Below are positions 16,604-27,858 of a DNA stretch of 64,000 nt, one piece after another. A model generated the notes under the pieces. The model saw nothing but the letters and a program-made list of their open reading frames with translations. It made no database searches and was not told the origin of the DNA. The stretch's first letter is position 1; each line of letters starts with the position of its first letter. A program made the translations under genes and the position numbers. This DNA is from Mycobacterium sp. IS-1590 (lineage in GTDB: Bacteria > Actinomycetota > Actinomycetes > Mycobacteriales > Mycobacteriaceae), in NCBI RefSeq assembly GCF_001500025.1, contig NZ_LQIW01000050.1:186001-250000 (forward strand), in the 5' to 3' direction.

Positions 16604-17253
16604 TCGGCCAGGTGCGGGCGCTCCGTGCCGAGCGTGGTGTCGTCACCGTGGCCGGGATAGACCACCGTCGAATCGCCGTACACATCGAACACGCGGCGGG
16701 TCACGTCGCCGAGCAACTGGTCGAAGGCGCCGTCCTCCCATGTTTTGCCGACACCTCCGGGGAACAGGCAGTCGCCGGTGAACAGGTGGGTCGCCTCGTC
16801 GGCGCCGTCGAGCGCGAGCGCCACCGAACCGGGAGTGTGGCCCTGCAGGTGGATGACGTCGAAGCTCAGCTCGCCGATGTCGACTGTGTCGCCGTGGGCG
16901 AGGAGCCGATCGGGCCGCACCGGCAGCGGGTCCGCGTCGAGTTGGTGCGCGGCCGTGGGCACCCCGGTGACCTTGGCCACTTCTTCCAACGCCTGCCAGT
17001 GATCGAAGTGCTGGTGGCTGGTGACGATCAAGGACAGTTTCGGGGCGTGCTTCTCGATCAGCTCGAGCACGATCGGGGCATCGTTGGCGGCGTCGATCAG
17101 CAGGGTTTCGCCGGTCCGGGAACACGTGACCAGGTACGCGTTGTTGTCCATCGGGCCGACCGAGACCTTGACGATCGAGGCGCCGGGAAGCGTGCGCCGG
17201 GCCCCGGTCCCTGGTTCGACATGGCCGGTGTAGTTGTCGTCGACGACGGTCAT
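16582..17253 (-). CDS. MBL-fold metallohydrolase (Rv1637c, glyoxalase II-like)
   Basis: A 223-residue metallo-beta-lactamase-fold hydrolase with the dinuclear metal motif SHQHFDH (H80, H82, D84, H85), a third-shell His in LQGHTPGS, the bridging Asp in FTGDCLFPGG and the last His in YPGHGDDTT. This is the glyoxalase II/persulfide dioxygenase-like branch; the usual substrates are hydroxyacyl thioesters. The position beside uvrA on the opposite strand matches Rv1637c. The ATG at 17253 follows GAGGAC; longer in-frame starts would run into uvrA. It heads the leftward MBL-SDR-cyclase unit. Confidence 0.88.
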   Translation of the reverse strand: MTVVDDNYTGHVEPGTGARRTLPGASIVKVSVGPMDNNAYLVTCSRTGETLLIDAANDAPIVLELIEKHAPKLSLIVTSHQHFDHWQALEEVAKVTGVPTAAHQLDADPLPVRPDRLLAHGDTVDIGELSFDVIHLQGHTPGSVALALDGADEATHLFTGDCLFPGGVGKTWEDGAFDQLLGDVTRRVFDVYGDSTVVYPGHGDDTTLGTERPHLAEWRERGW

Positions 17254-17337
17254 GTCCTCACGGTATCCGCCTCGTCTGGGGCTTGTCGGTGGGTCCACAT
17301 AGAGTGGCTTTGAACTATCTCTTCGGGAGGGAACCGG

Positions 17338-20247
<2,910 letters not shown>

Positions 20248-20315
20248 CGCCTTCACCGAGAATGCGGTTTCTGACGGGATTCGGTCGAAATCCGTCAAAA
20301 AGCGCAGTCTCGGCG

Positions 20316-21473
20316 CTAGCCCTTGGACAGCGGCGACGGGAAGCGCGGGCTGACCCGTACGCCGTCGAGCCAGTCGGTCAACTCGTCGGCCCGTTTCTGC
20401 AAGCGGGCCTGTGCCGAGCGGCCGACGTCCTCGAGCAGTCGCACCTCGACCCGCCCGGCGCTGTCCTGACCCCACGCACCGACGATCCTGCCGTCGCACC
20501 ATGCGGTGGGCCCGCCGTTGCCGTTGCGGTCGAACACCTGCGCCCGATGCGGCCCGAGGTACCAGTCGCGGTCGAACCAGCCCATCGTCGTGACGTCCAG
20601 ACCCGGTAGCAGCGCACACCACGGTTCGGCTTCGGGTTCGACGTCGAGATCGTCGGCCAGGGCAAAGCCCGGTGTGCCGTCGAGATCCACCTCGACCGCG
20701 CCGACATCCCGCAACGCCTCCCGCGCCCACGTCAACGTGTTGCCGAACCACCACTTGACATCGGTCACGGTGGCCGGGCCGAACGCTGCGAGCCAGCGGC
20801 GCACGAGCTCTCCGCGGGCCGTCCGCGGGTTGACCGCATCGGCGGCGTCGATCCAGTCGCCGGTGGCGACCCAACGCGGCCGGGATGTGGTCCACTTCCC
20901 GTCGTTGGGGCCACGCATGATGTCGCCGCACACCGCCAACACGGTCAAGATGCGCGGCGCCAACGGGGTCTCGCCGCCCCAGCGCTTACCCGGGGCCGGG
21001 TCCCAGAACCCCGCCAACTCGGGCAGCGCCTCGCGCAGGTCCTTGGCGCTCGTCGGGCCCCGTTCGCTCAGGTGCCGAAGGACCGCACTGCGGGCCGCGT
21101 CGAGCCACGCGTCGGGATCGGTACAGAGACCGGCTTTCTGCGCATCGGCGAGGAGTCGCCGACGCTCGGTCTCGGCGACTCTGTCGCTTGCCGCCGATTG
21201 GATCAGCGGCACGTCGCCGGCACGTACCGTCCACAGCGTCCTTCGCATCGCCAGATGCTTGACCAGCGTGCGCCGCTCGTAGAGTTCGGCATCCAGATCG
21301 GCCACTCCGAATCCCGGGAGGCGCGCCCACAGCGACAGGAACGGCGTTGCCGGATCGGTCGCGTGCAACCCGAGCACACCGCCGACGACAGCTCCGATGG
21401 AGTCCGCGAGCGCACCGAGGAAGTGCCGACGGGCGAGCCGTGCCCGCCGCTCGTCGATCGTGAATCTGCGCAT
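20316..21473 (-). CDS. Winged-helix (HTH_42-type) DNA-binding domain protein
   Basis: A 385-residue protein of the winged-helix DNA-binding domain family related to HTH_42/YcaQ (AlkX). Recognisable parts are HATDPATPFLSLWARLPGF near the N-terminus, RTLVKHLAMRRTLWTV, the DWYLGPHRAQVFDRNGN stretch and a C-terminal helical tail. YcaQ glycosylases that unhook interstrand crosslinks use a QxD motif at the place where this protein has HATD, so catalysis cannot be assumed. It faces away from uvrA and ends 68 nt from its stop. ATG 21473; a TACGGT box lies 9 nt upstream. Possible repair or regulatory role; uncertain. Confidence 0.75.
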   Translation of the reverse strand: MRRFTIDERRARLARRHFLGALADSIGAVVGGVLGLHATDPATPFLSLWARLPGFGVADLDAELYERRTLVKHLAMRRTLWTVRAGDVPLIQSAASDRVAETERRRLLADAQKAGLCTDPDAWLDAARSAVLRHLSERGPTSAKDLREALPELAGFWDPAPGKRWGGETPLAPRILTVLAVCGDIMRGPNDGKWTTSRPRWVATGDWIDAADAVNPRTARGELVRRWLAAFGPATVTDVKWWFGNTLTWAREALRDVGAVEVDLDGTPGFALADDLDVEPEAEPWCALLPGLDVTTMGWFDRDWYLGPHRAQVFDRNGNGGPTAWCDGRIVGAWGQDSAGRVEVRLLEDVGRSAQARLQKRADELTDWLDGVRVSPRFPSPLSKG

Positions 21474-21592
21474 CGCCTGCGAACCGTACCGTCGGACGCC
21501 GACAAAGTTTGGGATCGGTAGCGACCGGCGCGGTTTTGACTTACCGCCATGACGGGCGCCATCGGGGCGACGTCCGAATGAAGGGAAGATCG

Positions 21593-22066
21593 ATGAATCG
21601 CGTTGTTGTGGGTCTGATGGGACTGGTCGCCGGCGCCACCGTGCTGGTGGGCTGTTCAGACGACAAGGGAAGTGCCCCCGCGGCCAGCGCGGCGGGCGTG
21701 AGCAGCGGTGGCAGCACCGAGGTGAAGGTCGACGGCAAGGATCTCGCGGGCTTGGACCTCAACACCGTCACATGCGTGAAGCAGGGCGGCCGCATCAACG
21801 TCGCCAGCGGCGCGGTCGGCGGTCAGCAGGGCTTGGGCATCGTGATGAGCGATGAAGCGAATCCGAAAGTGGAGTCGCTGGGCATGGTGGTCGACGGAAA
21901 CGCCCTCGCGGTCACCAACACCATGGGCGCCAAGGTCGGTTCGGCCGAGGTGAAGGTGGACGGCGACACCTACACCATCACCGGCGAAGCGACCGGCGCC
22001 GACATCTCGAACCCGATGGCAGGGTCGATCACCAAGCCGTTCACCGTCAAGGTCAACTGCAGTTGA
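21593..22066 (+). CDS. LpqH (19-kDa antigen)-family lipoprotein
   Basis: A 157-residue lipoprotein. Residues 1-20 are a type II signal peptide with lipobox LVGC; the Cys becomes diacylated (and is a substrate for Lnt-type enzymes). A low-complexity Ala/Ser/Gly linker follows, then the LpqH-type beta domain: VKVDGKDLAGLDLNTVTCVK and the end DISNPMAGSITKPFTVKVNC, with a likely disulfide between its two Cys. ATG 21593 is chosen for the AAGGGAAG sequence before it; an ATG at 21578 is also in frame. Surface exposed, function of the family unclear. A strong terminator follows the stop. Confidence 0.88.
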   Translation: MNRVVVGLMGLVAGATVLVGCSDDKGSAPAASAAGVSSGGSTEVKVDGKDLAGLDLNTVTCVKQGGRINVASGAVGGQQGLGIVMSDEANPKVESLGMVVDGNALAVTNTMGAKVGSAEVKVDGDTYTITGEATGADISNPMAGSITKPFTVKVNCS

Positions 22067-22081
22067 GCGATCCCCCTCCTG

Positions 22082-22114
22082 AAGCGGCGGGCGTGCCAGG
22101 CATGCCCGCCGCTT
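22082..22114 (+). terminator. Intrinsic-type terminator after the LpqH-like gene
   Basis: A perfect 11-bp stem AAGCGGCGGGC/GCCCGCCGCTT (22082-22092 with 22104-22114) that can extend through GTGCC/GGCAT, followed by TCTATGATT. It begins 15 nt after the lipoprotein stop and ends just before the TATGAT box of the next gene, so it insulates the TPR-CHAT unit. Confidence 0.65.
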
Positions 22115-22116
22115 TC

Positions 22117-22122
22117 TATGAT
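22117..22122 (+). promoter_or_regulatory. Leaderless-type -10 box (TATGAT) for the TPR-CHAT unit
   Basis: TATGAT is a strong match to TANNNT and lies exactly 6 nt before GTG 22129, which is in frame with the TPR protein. The implied transcript starts at the GTG. The same hexamer and spacing occur before pheS (41220). Confidence 0.5.
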
Positions 22123-22128
22123 TCGACC

Positions 22129-23748
22129 GTGGCGATCCCCGCGGACCTCGAGCGTGCCCGTCACCTGGCCTTCGCCGCCAACGAAGAGGCGGCCAAGGAT
22201 CTCCTGCTGTCTCTGGTGCCGCAGATCGAGCAGGCCGGCCGCGACGACTGGATGCTCGAGGTGTACTCGCTGCTCGGCGAGATCTACCTCGTTCGCACCG
22301 CGTACAGCGGCACCGAGGAATGCCTGAACCGCATGCGTGAGCGCCTGGCCGTCTATTCGGCGATACTCGCGGGCACCAGGCCCGAGGCCGCGGCACCGGT
22401 GACGATGCCGACGGCCGAGATCGAGTTGATGGTGCGCCGGCACTGGCGGCGGGCACAGTTCCTACAGACCGGACTGGCTGCCGCGCACGGGGACCATGAG
22501 ACCGCCGAGGCCGCGCTGATCGCCCTGACCGACGACGAACCGGTGGCCGAACTCGCCGCCGAACACCGGTTCCTGATCACCTACGCCGAGATCCTCTGCG
22601 CGGTCGCGCTGTGCGACGACGACCTGCACGTGAAGTCGATCCCACTGTGGGAGCGCGTGATCGACGTCATCAATCGGCCGGGCGACGGTGGACAACACCA
22701 CGACCACCTGCTCGTCCAGGGAGCTACCGGCTACGGCAGGTTCTGCGTCGAGACCGGCCGACTCTCAGAAGCCGAGCCCTGGCTGCGGCGGGCCGGGGCA
22801 CGCGCCGAGTCGCGCGGCTGGCGGCTGGCCGTGGCGCGCACCCAGCTCGAACGCGCGACGGCGGCGTGGACCGCGGGGGACCGGCCGCAGGCGCAGACAT
22901 TGGTCCACGAGGCGTATCCGGCCATCGCCGAACATCTTCGTGCACACGACGTCTCGCGGTGCTGGCTGTACTTCGGTCTGATCAGCATCTCGGTGAACGC
23001 GCTCGATGACGCCGACGAACGACTCGGCCACGCCGAACGGCACTGGCGTGAGATCGAGAAACCACTGCACATCCACCGGATCCTGTTGCAGCGCAGCTGG
23101 GTAGACATCTTCCGCGGAGACTTCGCCGCAGCGCTCGAGCGCGTCGAAGAGGCGCGCGAACTGCTCGACGCATGGCCGCGGCACAGCTGGCTGCAGTACG
23201 CCCGCCTCGACGACCAGCTCGGCAACGTCTGGCGGGCCGATGCACTGGCCGATCCCGCCCATGCGGCCGAAAAGCTGGAGAAGGCCGCCGAACTCAAACT
23301 TCCCGCCGCGATGGCCGTCGACTCGGTGCGGTACTCGATTCCCGACGCCGATGCCCGGATGCGCTGGGCGACCTACGTTTCCGCCCCGATGCTCGCCGGT
23401 GCCTTCGCCGTCGCATGGGCGTGGGGCAACACCGAGCTCGTCAGCGAGCTCATCGAATACCACAGCGCGCGGGGCACGTTCACCGCCGAACCCACTTCCG
23501 CCGATGCCATGGACTGGGCGGGTACCGCCACAGCGGCCGTGCCGGTGGAGTCCGCCGACGAGTACGCGCTCGTCGCCGCCGGACCAGCGGTCACTTCAGG
23601 TGCGTCGCTGACCCGGCTGGGACCGTTGCCGCCGCTTGTGATGGACCCTGCCACCGCACCGATCATCGGCCGCTACCGCACGCTGGCGGCTGAGCGTTAC
23701 GGCCGCGATGTGACCGCGGACGAGCCCGCGTGGTACACGTGGCCTTGA
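22129..23748 (+). CDS. TPR-like helical-repeat protein, partner of the CHAT protease
   Basis: A 539-residue protein with no membrane segment. From residue 1 to about 400 it is a run of amphipathic helix pairs of TPR type (LLLSLVPQIEQAGRDDWMLE, AEPWLRRAGARAESRGWRL, AAALERVEEARELLDAWPRH and others). The C-terminal 130 residues are less regular. It overlaps the next gene, which encodes a CHAT protease, by 19 bp; TPR proteins next to or fused with CHAT proteases usually act as sensor or scaffold. GTG 22129 is chosen over an upstream TTG/ATG because those lie before or within the terminator hairpin and the promoter box sits 6 nt ahead. No known ortholog can be named. Confidence 0.8.
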   Translation: MAIPADLERARHLAFAANEEAAKDLLLSLVPQIEQAGRDDWMLEVYSLLGEIYLVRTAYSGTEECLNRMRERLAVYSAILAGTRPEAAAPVTMPTAEIELMVRRHWRRAQFLQTGLAAAHGDHETAEAALIALTDDEPVAELAAEHRFLITYAEILCAVALCDDDLHVKSIPLWERVIDVINRPGDGGQHHDHLLVQGATGYGRFCVETGRLSEAEPWLRRAGARAESRGWRLAVARTQLERATAAWTAGDRPQAQTLVHEAYPAIAEHLRAHDVSRCWLYFGLISISVNALDDADERLGHAERHWREIEKPLHIHRILLQRSWVDIFRGDFAAALERVEEARELLDAWPRHSWLQYARLDDQLGNVWRADALADPAHAAEKLEKAAELKLPAAMAVDSVRYSIPDADARMRWATYVSAPMLAGAFAVAWAWGNTELVSELIEYHSARGTFTAEPTSADAMDWAGTATAAVPVESADEYALVAAGPAVTSGASLTRLGPLPPLVMDPATAPIIGRYRTLAAERYGRDVTADEPAWYTWP

Positions 23749-24938
23749 CCGAAACTCTCGTCCTGCGCTTCGCCGACGTCGGGGTGGCGACGTATGCGGC
23801 CCTGCGGGTCGTCGGCGACCCGTCGAAAACGGTCACGTGGGTGGTCGAGCAGCCGGACCTCATCGCAGCGGAGCAGCGGCTGGCCCAGGCCCTGCCCGAC
23901 CCGGTCGGCGCCGAGACCCGCCTCGACGCCCTCGACCGCGCGATCACCAAAGCTGCATTCGCCTCGCCCACAACCGAATTCGAACTCGCGCGCGCATTGG
24001 GCACGCGGCTGATCGCACCCGCTGCCTGGCAGCTGCTTGTCGAGCATGCGGCGTCACCACGCGCGACGCTGTTCGTCTCGCCGAGCGCACGGCTGGCGAG
24101 GATGCCCTGGGGTCTGCTGGCGGCGCCGCACGACGAGGCCACCAGGTTGATGGAGCTGGTCGAGGTCATGATGGCTGTGCCACCCAACATCGTCAATTCA
24201 CCGCGGGCCCCGGCGGATTGGAACACCACCAGCGACCACGCCGTTCTGTTGGTGCTCGACCCGCGCGTTCCCGGCCAGCGCCCGGACGCGGCGTTGGGCT
24301 CTGTGCTCGGCAGACCGTCACCCGACACCGTGCTGGCCCGCCATTTCGCCGAGTTCGCCGACCGTCGCGCGGTGCTGCCGGACGTACCGGTCATCGTCGA
24401 TTTGTTCCGGCGCACCGACGCCGACCGGGGTTGGCTCGCCGGTCAACTCGCCCGGCGGCCCAGCCGCATGGTGTACGTCGGTCACGCAACCGCCGCCGAC
24501 GGCGAGGCCGGCCACGCGGACCGCGCCGCACTGCACCTCGCCGAAGAGTGGCCGCTGACCGCGGGTGAAATCATGGCCGCGAGATTGCCCTTCCCGCCGC
24601 GGGTTGCTCTGCTGGCGTGCGCATCCGGCGGGGACTACCAGTTCGACGAGGCCAGTGGGCTGGTGGCGGCGATGGTTCTGGGTGGTGCCCAACTGGTCAC
24701 CGCCACTTTGTGGTCGTTACCGACGACGGCGGGTTACCGGCAGTTCGCGGCGTCGGATGCCGACCCGATGAGCGAGGTGATCGTCGCCGTCGACCGCGCC
24801 CATGAGGCCGACGAGGCCGGCCGGGCGGTGAACCGCTGGCAGCGACAACGGATGCGCGACTGGCGCGGTGGCGATCTGACCGCCAGCCCGCTGTACTGGG
24901 CGTCGTTGGCCAGTTTCGCCGTCGACGGCGCCCGCTGA
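23730..24938 (+). CDS. CHAT-domain (caspase-fold) protease
   Basis: A 402-residue protein whose last ~240 residues form a CHAT domain (clan CD, related to caspases and separase). The catalytic His is H252 in RMVYVGHATAADG, and the catalytic Cys is C297 in VALLACASGGDYQFDEASG, followed by the family's GGAQLVTATLWSLP stretch. The first ~160 residues are an extra helical region before a Pro-rich link. It would cleave a protein after a trigger sensed by its TPR partner; bacterial CHAT proteases act in phage defence (TPR-CHAT/craspase, gasdermin systems) and in signalling. Starts: GTG 23730 or 23739. Substrate is not evident; no gasdermin-like gene is seen. Confidence 0.85.
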   Translation: MVHVALTETLVLRFADVGVATYAALRVVGDPSKTVTWVVEQPDLIAAEQRLAQALPDPVGAETRLDALDRAITKAAFASPTTEFELARALGTRLIAPAAWQLLVEHAASPRATLFVSPSARLARMPWGLLAAPHDEATRLMELVEVMMAVPPNIVNSPRAPADWNTTSDHAVLLVLDPRVPGQRPDAALGSVLGRPSPDTVLARHFAEFADRRAVLPDVPVIVDLFRRTDADRGWLAGQLARRPSRMVYVGHATAADGEAGHADRAALHLAEEWPLTAGEIMAARLPFPPRVALLACASGGDYQFDEASGLVAAMVLGGAQLVTATLWSLPTTAGYRQFAASDADPMSEVIVAVDRAHEADEAGRAVNRWQRQRMRDWRGGDLTASPLYWASLASFAVDGAR

Positions 24939-25394
24939 TCACACCGGCGCCACGCAGATCGCGACGGCGGTCTCGTCGCCGGGACGGTAGTAGGTGTCGA
25001 TGACGCTGCCGGGGGAGACCTTCACGAGCGCAGATGCCGGCACCAGGGCGGTCTCGCGGGCGGGAAACTGCCCGCCTCCAAGCTTTTTGACCATCACATC
25101 GAGCTCGACCTCCCGGCAGCCCTCGAGCGCCTGTCCGGTGGGCCGCATCGCGGTGACGACCGCTCGTGATCGGATACCGTTGCGGATCAACTCGAGTCGG
25201 TCACGGGTGAGCAGGCCTTTTCGCACCATCGTCCGGTCGAACTCCGCTCGCGCGGCGAGGATGTCATCGGCGGTGGCCAGGCGCTCGTCGGCCTCGCCGG
25301 ATTCCACGAGCGAGAGCTTCCAAGCCGGTAGTAACGAGGCGGCCGTCGTGCCGATGTAGATGATGCAGAGGAACGCGAACAGCGCAGTGAACAT
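24939..25394 (-). CDS. Small single-pass membrane protein, antisense within the CHAT module
   Basis: A 151-residue protein of no family I recognise. Residues 2-22 (TALFAFLCIIYIGTTAASLL) form one membrane segment, followed by a charged cytoplasmic or outer region with an ESGEADERLATADDILAARA helix and a C-terminal beta-rich part ending DETAVAICVAPV. The stop abuts the CHAT stop (0 nt between them) and the start faces the 434-aa gene across 83 nt. Given its position it could be an anchor, inhibitor or target of the protease; this is inference. ATG 25394 is the first start in frame. Confidence 0.7.
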   Translation of the reverse strand: MFTALFAFLCIIYIGTTAASLLPAWKLSLVESGEADERLATADDILAARAEFDRTMVRKGLLTRDRLELIRNGIRSRAVVTAMRPTGQALEGCREVELDVMVKKLGGGQFPARETALVPASALVKVSPGSVIDTYYRPGDETAVAICVAPV

Positions 25395-25465
25395 GACCTA
25401 AGGGTCGGGCGGCCGCGCGGCTACCGAACCCAACTTTCCTGCTGTCCACAGCCGGGACGTGCTTC

Positions 25466-25471
25466 TATCCT
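25466..25471 (+). promoter_or_regulatory. Leaderless-type -10 box (TATCCT) for the two-gene unknown unit
   Basis: TATCCT ends 6 nt before ATG 25478, with no Shine-Dalgarno sequence between. The arrangement matches the one at 22117 that drives the TPR-CHAT genes. Confidence 0.5.
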
Positions 25472-25477
25472 GTCCTG

Positions 25478-26782
25478 ATGAGCACCGAGACGGCAGTCGC
25501 CGTCGCCCATCCGCGCCGGGCGGTCATCGACCGGGCCTGGCGTGCCATCGGGCCCGGAGTGGAGGTGCTCAGCGGCGACGACGGCGGGCCGTTGCGGCGG
25601 ACGGTGAAGCGGATCATCGATCCGCTGGTGCTGCGGCTGCGATCGAATACCCACTTCTCGGCACCTTTCGTGGCGCCCGACGTGGCCGATGCGATGTACG
25701 ACGCCATCGTCGGGCACGGTGCGCAACTGCGGGACACCGCAGCCTGGTTCGACGTCCTCAAACGGGAGCGGCGTCGGCTACGCATCACCTCCGGCAATGC
25801 CCAAGAGCTGTATTTTCCGGTGTGTTTCGAATTGGCTGTGACGAAAGGCCCTCCATCGCAACATGATTCCGACGTGGAAGAGGTGCTGCGCGAGATCCAC
25901 GGTGAACGCGACCGCACCGCGATCGAGGTGCTGAACCGGTTTGTGTCTGACGAAAGGGTCATCGCCGAACTGGAGAAGCAGCTGAGCCGCAGTTGGCGCG
26001 ACGTGCGCGCCGGCACCGGCATCACCGGTCCGTTCATGGCGGGGCTGACCACCGTGCTCGGCCCGGCCGACAGCCACTCGGCCACCGCGGCGCGACAGCG
26101 GGTCTGGCACGCCTTGATCGCAGACGCCGCGCCGTACAACCTCGGGGCCAGGGCACGCGGTGGGCCGGGAGAGCTGCCCTGGTCCATTGTGGACCTCGGC
26201 CTCAGTTCTGTTGAACCACAACAGCAGCCGAGCATCATCGGTCGCCAGGACAGTGACCGTCCCCTGAACCGCAGCGTGATCGACAGGGTGCGCGCAACGC
26301 TGCGAAGGGCCATGGACCGCGACGAACTTCCCGACGTGCCGACACTGTGCGCCGAAGAGGTCGACCGGGCGTGCGCTCCGTGGGGTCTGATCGCAGAAGA
26401 CAAGCAGGCCGCGCTGGTCGCAGGCATCGAGGTCGCGGTGCATCTCGCGCCGCTGGCCGATGTCGCCGAGCCCCGCTACGAGTTGGCCCGGCAGATTCAG
26501 GCGCGGCTGCGCAAGGAGGCCTATGTGCTGCACGCGCGTCGGTACCTGGCCGCCAACGGGCCGATCCATCCGCGTCAGCAGCAGGTGATCGACGAGCTCG
26601 CGGCATTCGCGCGCCCGTATCTGAGCCGGTTGTGGGCGCGGCTGCACGGTCGCGACGTGTGGCAGGAACCGTGTGACGACGTCGACGAGGTGCGCGCGGT
26701 GCTGGAAGGTGTGGCGAGGTCGGTCAGCCTGGACCACCGCCAGCGGATCAAGACGATGCTGGAGCTGCAGGTGGCGGGATGA
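25478..26782 (+). CDS. Unknown 434-aa protein of the CHAT module
   Basis: I do not recognise a family. The 434-residue product is soluble, Arg-rich and mostly helical by eye. The first third has mixed segments (PLVLRLRSNTHFSAPFV, DVLKRERRRLRITSGNAQEL), the middle holds a charged helix (EEVLREIHGERDRTAIEVL), and the last 130 residues are long helices (RYELARQIQARLRKEAYVLH, RQQQVIDELAAFARPYLSRL). No Walker, nuclease or HTH motif is seen. ATGA overlap with the following gene implies fixed co-translation. Position suggests a component of the TPR-CHAT system, perhaps comparable with the caspase/TPR-associated (CATRA) proteins described by the Aravind group; that comparison is from memory and untested. 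Confidence 0.7.
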   Translation: MSTETAVAVAHPRRAVIDRAWRAIGPGVEVLSGDDGGPLRRTVKRIIDPLVLRLRSNTHFSAPFVAPDVADAMYDAIVGHGAQLRDTAAWFDVLKRERRRLRITSGNAQELYFPVCFELAVTKGPPSQHDSDVEEVLREIHGERDRTAIEVLNRFVSDERVIAELEKQLSRSWRDVRAGTGITGPFMAGLTTVLGPADSHSATAARQRVWHALIADAAPYNLGARARGGPGELPWSIVDLGLSSVEPQQQPSIIGRQDSDRPLNRSVIDRVRATLRRAMDRDELPDVPTLCAEEVDRACAPWGLIAEDKQAALVAGIEVAVHLAPLADVAEPRYELARQIQARLRKEAYVLHARRYLAANGPIHPRQQQVIDELAAFARPYLSRLWARLHGRDVWQEPCDDVDEVRAVLEGVARSVSLDHRQRIKTMLELQVAG

Positions 26783-27858
26783 GGCTCATGACGGATTCGG
26801 GCTTGTGGACCACCGGACCGCAGGTGGCTCCGCCTCCGCTGGTGGCCGTGCTGGAGGTCAGCGGAGCGGTGCTGTCGTGGACGGTCGACGAACCGACGGA
26901 CGCCCAGATCGCGTTCACCGATCCGGCGCGAGCCGACTGGCTGTGGCGGGTGGTCGGTGAGACCGGCCACCACGCCGTGATCTCCGCGCTGGGCGACCCC
27001 ACCGCGTCCGACAGTGTCGACGTGACCGGCGTGTCTCTGCTGCCCGACGCGCTTGCTCCACTGCGCCGCCTCGCGGTCGGCCACTGGCTGCGGCGCTGGT
27101 GGCCGGCCAGCCAGCGCGATGCGATCGCATCGCTCGACGGTGCCCTTCTGGACGCCGAGGTCGCGCTGTTGACCGCCGCGGCGCAGGACTACTTCGGTGA
27201 CGACACCTTCGATTCGGAGATCGCCCATCTGCTCACGCCGCACGCGACGGCCCTGAACACCGCTGCGCACGAGGGTGATCCGCGGGTCACCGCGCTAGTT
27301 GAGCTGTGCCGCGATGTTGCCGACGACGTCGGGGTCGCCTTCGATGTGGGCCCGGTGAGTTCTCGGCGCGCCGACTATGCGCTTGCCGCAGGGGCCGATT
27401 CGCGTGTCCGGGGTGGCGCGGTCATCGCCGGCGGCACTGCATCGCTCAACTGGGCGGCCGTACCACCGGGTGTCTTCGACGCCGCCGAGGACACCGTCGA
27501 ATGGTCGGTGGAAGCCGTCGGCGACGGTGTGAGCGTTGTGGTCGGCGTGGAGTTGACGGGGCTGGGCTCGCCCCACGGCATCGCGGTGCGGTTGGAGTCC
27601 GGGGCCGTCGGCGGGACGGGCGTTCTCGGCGCCGACGGGCGTGCGGCGTTTCCCGTCGTCGACACCGAAGGGACGTCGATCTCGGAAACGGTTGCGTGGA
27701 ACCATGACTGGCGCGGCGCAAGGGTGGTGGTGGGCGCCGATGTCGACGAGTCCGCACCGACCCGCGACAGGGTGCGGGCCTACGCACGATCGCGGATGGA
27801 TCACCCGGGTCCGGATGCGTTCCTGGCCGAGATCCTCGCCGCCGAGGCCGATTACTGA
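26779..27858 (+). CDS. Unknown 359-aa protein coupled to the 434-aa gene
   Basis: The ATG overlaps the previous stop as ATGA. The 359-residue product seems to have three parts: an N-terminal region rich in beta strands (PPPLVAVLEVSGAVLSWTVD), a helical middle (LRRLAVGHWLRRWWPASQRD; LLDAEVALLTAAAQDYF) and a C-terminal beta-sandwich-like domain (TVEWSVEAVGDGVSVVVGVE; GIAVRLESGAVGGTGVLGAD) ending in a charged tail. No signal peptide or catalytic motif is visible. The beta-sandwich end could bind a ligand or surface. It ends 7 bp inside the convergent small gene. Function unknown. Confidence 0.7.
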   Translation: MRLMTDSGLWTTGPQVAPPPLVAVLEVSGAVLSWTVDEPTDAQIAFTDPARADWLWRVVGETGHHAVISALGDPTASDSVDVTGVSLLPDALAPLRRLAVGHWLRRWWPASQRDAIASLDGALLDAEVALLTAAAQDYFGDDTFDSEIAHLLTPHATALNTAAHEGDPRVTALVELCRDVADDVGVAFDVGPVSSRRADYALAAGADSRVRGGAVIAGGTASLNWAAVPPGVFDAAEDTVEWSVEAVGDGVSVVVGVELTGLGSPHGIAVRLESGAVGGTGVLGADGRAAFPVVDTEGTSISETVAWNHDWRGARVVVGADVDESAPTRDRVRAYARSRMDHPGPDAFLAEILAAEADY

